Assembly (NCBI GenBank): GCA_009691245.1
Contig: SHUM01000010.1
Location: 1 to 64,000 of the forward strand
Source: Acidobacteriota bacterium
Lineage (GTDB): Bacteria > Acidobacteriota > Terriglobia > 2-12-FULL-54-10
Length of the DNA: 64,000 nucleotides
Reading direction: 5' to 3'
Shown: piece after piece, positions 61,958-64,000 of the stretch
Position numbering within the stretch: the stretch's first letter is position 1
How the letters are laid out: every line of letters starts with the position of its first letter
Translations under genes and position numbers: made by a program
Notes under the pieces: generated by a model
Databases searched by the model: none
What the model saw: the letters and a program-made list of their open reading frames with translations, nothing else
Told to the model about the DNA's origin: nothing

Positions 61958-63514
61958 GTGAATGATTCTCCTGCTCCCTTACTTACTTCCAAACGTCTTG
62001 CAATCATTGCCGCCGTCGCGCTGCTGGCCGTTGCCGGAATATTTTTCTTCATCCGCCGCCGGGCGGGCGGCGGCGATACCGAGTTCATCACCGCCAAAGT
62101 CGAGCGCGGCGCGATTCGCAAAGTGGTCAACGCCACAGGAACGGTGCAGGCGCTGCTGACCGTGCAGGTGGGCAGCCAGGTTACCGGGCAGGTGCAGGCG
62201 CTCTACGCCGATTACAACTCCGTGGTGCGCGAAGGCCAGATGCTCGCGAAGATCGACCCGCGCCGCTATCAAGCTGACGTGAGCGGCGCGGAGGCCAATC
62301 TGCTGGCCGCGCAGGCGCGCGTGAAATCCATCGAAGCGGAACTCAACAGCCAGATTGCCAATCAAGCCAGCGCGGCGGCCAACGTCGAGTCGGCTCGCGT
62401 GGCCCGCGACAATGCCGCCACGCAGTTCGTCCGCGCCGAGGAACTGCGCAGGCAGGGCATCAGTTCACAGAACGAGTACGACAATGCCAAGGCCAATCGC
62501 GACTCCACTGAGGCCCGCCACACTCAGGCGCGCGCGCAGGCCGAGCAGGTGGTCGCGCAGATTGCGGCCGGCCGCGCGCAGATTGAGCAGGCCCGCGCGC
62601 AAGTCGCACAAGCGCAGGCCGCGCTGAATCAGTCGCAGGTGAATCTCGAATACACCGACATCCGCTCGCCCGTAGACGGCGTGGTCATCTCGCGCAACGT
62701 GGACGTGGGGCAGACCGTCGCCGCCAGCCTGCAAGCGCCGACGCTGTTCCTCATCGCCGGCGACCTGACCAAGATGCAGTTGCAGGCCAGCGTTGATGAA
62801 GCCGACATCGGGTTGATCTCCATTTCTGGCCCCCTCTCCGGCTCTCTCTCTGGCGGCCGTGCCGAGCAGGTGCGCTTCACCGTGGACGCTTTCCCCAACC
62901 GCAATTTCCAGGGCCGTATCAGCGAGATTCGCCTCGAGCCATTGGCCGTGCAAAATGTGGTCACCTACAGCGTGATCGTCAACGTGGACAACGCGCGGCT
63001 GGAACTCAAGCCAGGCATGACCGCGAATCTGACATTCACCATCGCGGAAAAAACCAGCGCGCTGCGCCTGCCCAACGCCGCGCTGCGCTATACTCCGCCG
63101 GGCCAGTTACCTGACCAATTACCTGGCCAATTATTAGACGAGATGCCACGCGATGAGCAACTCACCGTTGCTGCGCCAGCCGAGAGGCACGAAACTGCGC
63201 CGACTCGATCCGCAAAGCCTGCGCCGCGAACCGGCCCGTCCTCCGCGCTCGCGCCGGGACAGTTGTGGAAGCCCGGCGAAAAAATCCAGTTCCCCGCGCC
63301 CGAGGCCGGAGGCACGCGGTCGGCGGTGATTTGGATATTGAATGCACAAAAACAGCCGGAGCAGCGCAAAGTGGAATTGGGCATCGCCGACGGCTCGGCG
63401 ACGGAAGTGGCCTCCGGAAAGCTGGCCGAGGGCGACGCGGTCATCATCGGCGACAGCACGCAGGCCGCCGAATCGCGCGGCGGTATATTCGGCGGCGGCG
63501 GCCCGCCACGCTAA
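61958..63514 (+). CDS. macA: MacA-type periplasmic adaptor (HlyD/RND membrane-fusion protein)
   Basis: The 518-residue inner-membrane-anchored adaptor has one N-terminal helix (LAIIAAVALLAVAGIFFFI), a lipoyl/barrel-sandwich domain (VQVGSQVTGQVQALYADYNS...EGQMLAKIDP), an alanine/glutamine-rich coiled-coil hairpin (about 105-220), and a second half with YTDIRSPVDGVVISRNVDVG. A Pro-rich insertion (about 375-440) carries a 12-nt tandem triplication (63104-63139; GQLPDQLPGQLL). The start is GTG 61958 with AAAGGAA 8 nt before. The MacB-type ATPase gene starts about 200 nt later, beyond two repeats. Confidence 0.88.
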   Translation: MNDSPAPLLTSKRLAIIAAVALLAVAGIFFFIRRRAGGGDTEFITAKVERGAIRKVVNATGTVQALLTVQVGSQVTGQVQALYADYNSVVREGQMLAKIDPRRYQADVSGAEANLLAAQARVKSIEAELNSQIANQASAAANVESARVARDNAATQFVRAEELRRQGISSQNEYDNAKANRDSTEARHTQARAQAEQVVAQIAAGRAQIEQARAQVAQAQAALNQSQVNLEYTDIRSPVDGVVISRNVDVGQTVAASLQAPTLFLIAGDLTKMQLQASVDEADIGLISISGPLSGSLSGGRAEQVRFTVDAFPNRNFQGRISEIRLEPLAVQNVVTYSVIVNVDNARLELKPGMTANLTFTIAEKTSALRLPNAALRYTPPGQLPDQLPGQLLDEMPRDEQLTVAAPAERHETAPTRSAKPAPRTGPSSALAPGQLWKPGEKIQFPAPEAGGTRSAVIWILNAQKQPEQRKVELGIADGSATEVASGKLAEGDAVIIGDSTQAAESRGGIFGGGGPPR

Positions 63515-63553
63515 CGCGTGCCAGTGCCGCGTGCCAGTGCCGCGTGTCAGTGC
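63515..63553. repeat. Three tandem 13-nt repeats immediately after macA
   Basis: CGCGTGCCAGTGC is exactly repeated at 63515-63527 and 63528-63540, then once with one change at 63541-63553. The motif GTGCCAGTGCCGCG also occurs beside the palindrome at 51195-51212. Confidence 0.8.
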
Positions 63554-63618
63554 CGCGCGCGTCAGCAAGCGGGCCCACGGAGCAACCACGCCGGAAGTGC
63601 TCGATTTTTTTTAGAGTC

Positions 63619-63700
63619 GTCATCCCGAGCGCAGCGAGGGACCTGCTTTTTATGACTCGGCAAAGAAGAAAAGCAGGTCCTTCGCTGCGCTCAGGATGAC
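63619..63700. repeat. Inverted repeat element, family B, copy 3
   Basis: A 32-bp stem with two mismatches (63619-63650 with 63669-63700) and an 18-nt loop. Arm core: CCCGAGCGCAGCGAGGGACC. It lies between the macA and macB-type genes. Confidence 0.85.
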
Positions 63701-63712
63701 AACGTAAAAACA

Positions 63713-64000
63713 ATGACTCAAGTGACAACATCGGCACGCACCGTCGTCCACATCGAGCAGGTGCATCGCACTTACCGCACGGGCGACATTGAGGTGCGCG
63801 CGCTGCGCGGCGTTTCGCTCGAAGTGGCGGCGGGCGAGATGGTCGCGGTGATGGGGCCGTCGGGCTCGGGAAAATCCACGCTGATGAATATCATCGGTTG
63901 TCTCGACCGGCCCACGCGCGGGCGCTATGAACTCGAGGGCCGCGATGTCTCCACGCTCACGCGCGATGAGCTGGCCGAGGTGCGCAATGCGAAGATTGGA
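63713..64000 (+). CDS. MacB-type ABC transporter ATP-binding protein, partial
   Basis: This gene is cut by the right window edge; 96 residues are visible from ATG 63713. It has the ABC N-terminal pattern VVHIEQVHRTYRTGDIEVRA, ALRGVSLEVAAGEMVAVMGP and Walker A MGPSGSGKST (near residues 49-58), then the MacB/LolD-type LMNIIGCLDRPTRGRYELEG and the DELAEVRN segment. LolD/MacB-like ATPases power lipoprotein or small-molecule export. It follows the MacA adaptor gene, so a MacAB-type tripartite exporter is likely. Whether a permease is fused or separate cannot be seen. Confidence 0.85.
   Translation, partial: MTQVTTSARTVVHIEQVHRTYRTGDIEVRALRGVSLEVAAGEMVAVMGPSGSGKSTLMNIIGCLDRPTRGRYELEGRDVSTLTRDELAEVRNAKIG

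Overview
The window looks like a piece of chromosome from a Gram-negative (diderm) bacterium, most probably an Acidobacteriota member. This is inferred from gene content. It carries an Oar-type TonB-dependent receptor with an N-terminal carboxypeptidase-regulatory domain, a CadC-type winged-helix regulator fused to membrane helices, a hopanoid-type HpnI glycosyltransferase, MsbA- and MacA-type envelope genes, and many intergenic palindromic repeats. GC is moderately high by eye (not counted). No rRNA, tRNA, phage, IS element or CRISPR array was recognised.

Layout. 1-8355 (mostly minus strand): a Tat-exported flavoprotein (cut by the window edge) behind a lipoprotein with two carboxymuconolactone-decarboxylase-like domains; a VWA/MoxR pair; an alanine-type aminotransferase; a membrane HD-GYP protein. 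8638-20123 (plus): one long bioenergetic block, nuoC-D-H-J-K-L-M-N followed directly by atpZ, atpI, atpB and atpE and closed by a good terminator. Complex I subunits A, B, E, F, G, I and the F1/b subunits of ATP synthase are not here. 20154-22586 (minus): hpnI and argD, the latter with a pair of ARG-box-like operators upstream. 22908-26833 (plus): an HExxH membrane protein, a PpiD-like folding factor and a secreted TPR protein. 26855-29979 (minus): a membrane protein, then a tightly packed four-gene envelope operon (beta-barrel, LolA-like secreted protein, CDP-alcohol phosphotransferase, GtrA-like flippase with a frameshift). 30324-41016 (plus): winged-helix membrane regulator, START-like secreted protein, MsbA-type ABC exporter, yicC, gmk, rpoZ, coaBC, a family-4 uracil-DNA glycosylase and priA. 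41013-43295 (minus): an alpha/beta hydrolase, an HU/IHF protein and a DHH phosphoesterase. 43577-51182 (plus): TonB receptor, a long beta-propeller gene broken by an in-frame TGA, and an alpha-glucan phosphorylase. 51220-54656 (minus): an OFA-type MFS transporter and a secreted amidohydrolase. 54975-64000 (plus): a polytopic membrane protein, a secreted protein of unknown role, ferrochelatase, a zinc-ribbon small protein, recN, and a MacA/MacB-type exporter whose ATPase runs off the window.

Most functions are housekeeping: respiration, protein folding, lipid and envelope assembly, nucleotide and CoA metabolism, and replication restart and repair. The less ordinary material is between and within genes. 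It includes several families of long inverted repeats resembling REPINs, a cluster of six tetraloop hairpins at 57994-58232 in two opposed orientations, the TGA-split propeller, the frameshifted gtrA in a possible lipid-export operon, and the unusually reduced nuo cluster joined to part of the atp genes. I see no clearly new defence or mobile system. The best candidates for an undescribed system are the four-gene envelope operon (27544-29979) and the hairpin cluster.
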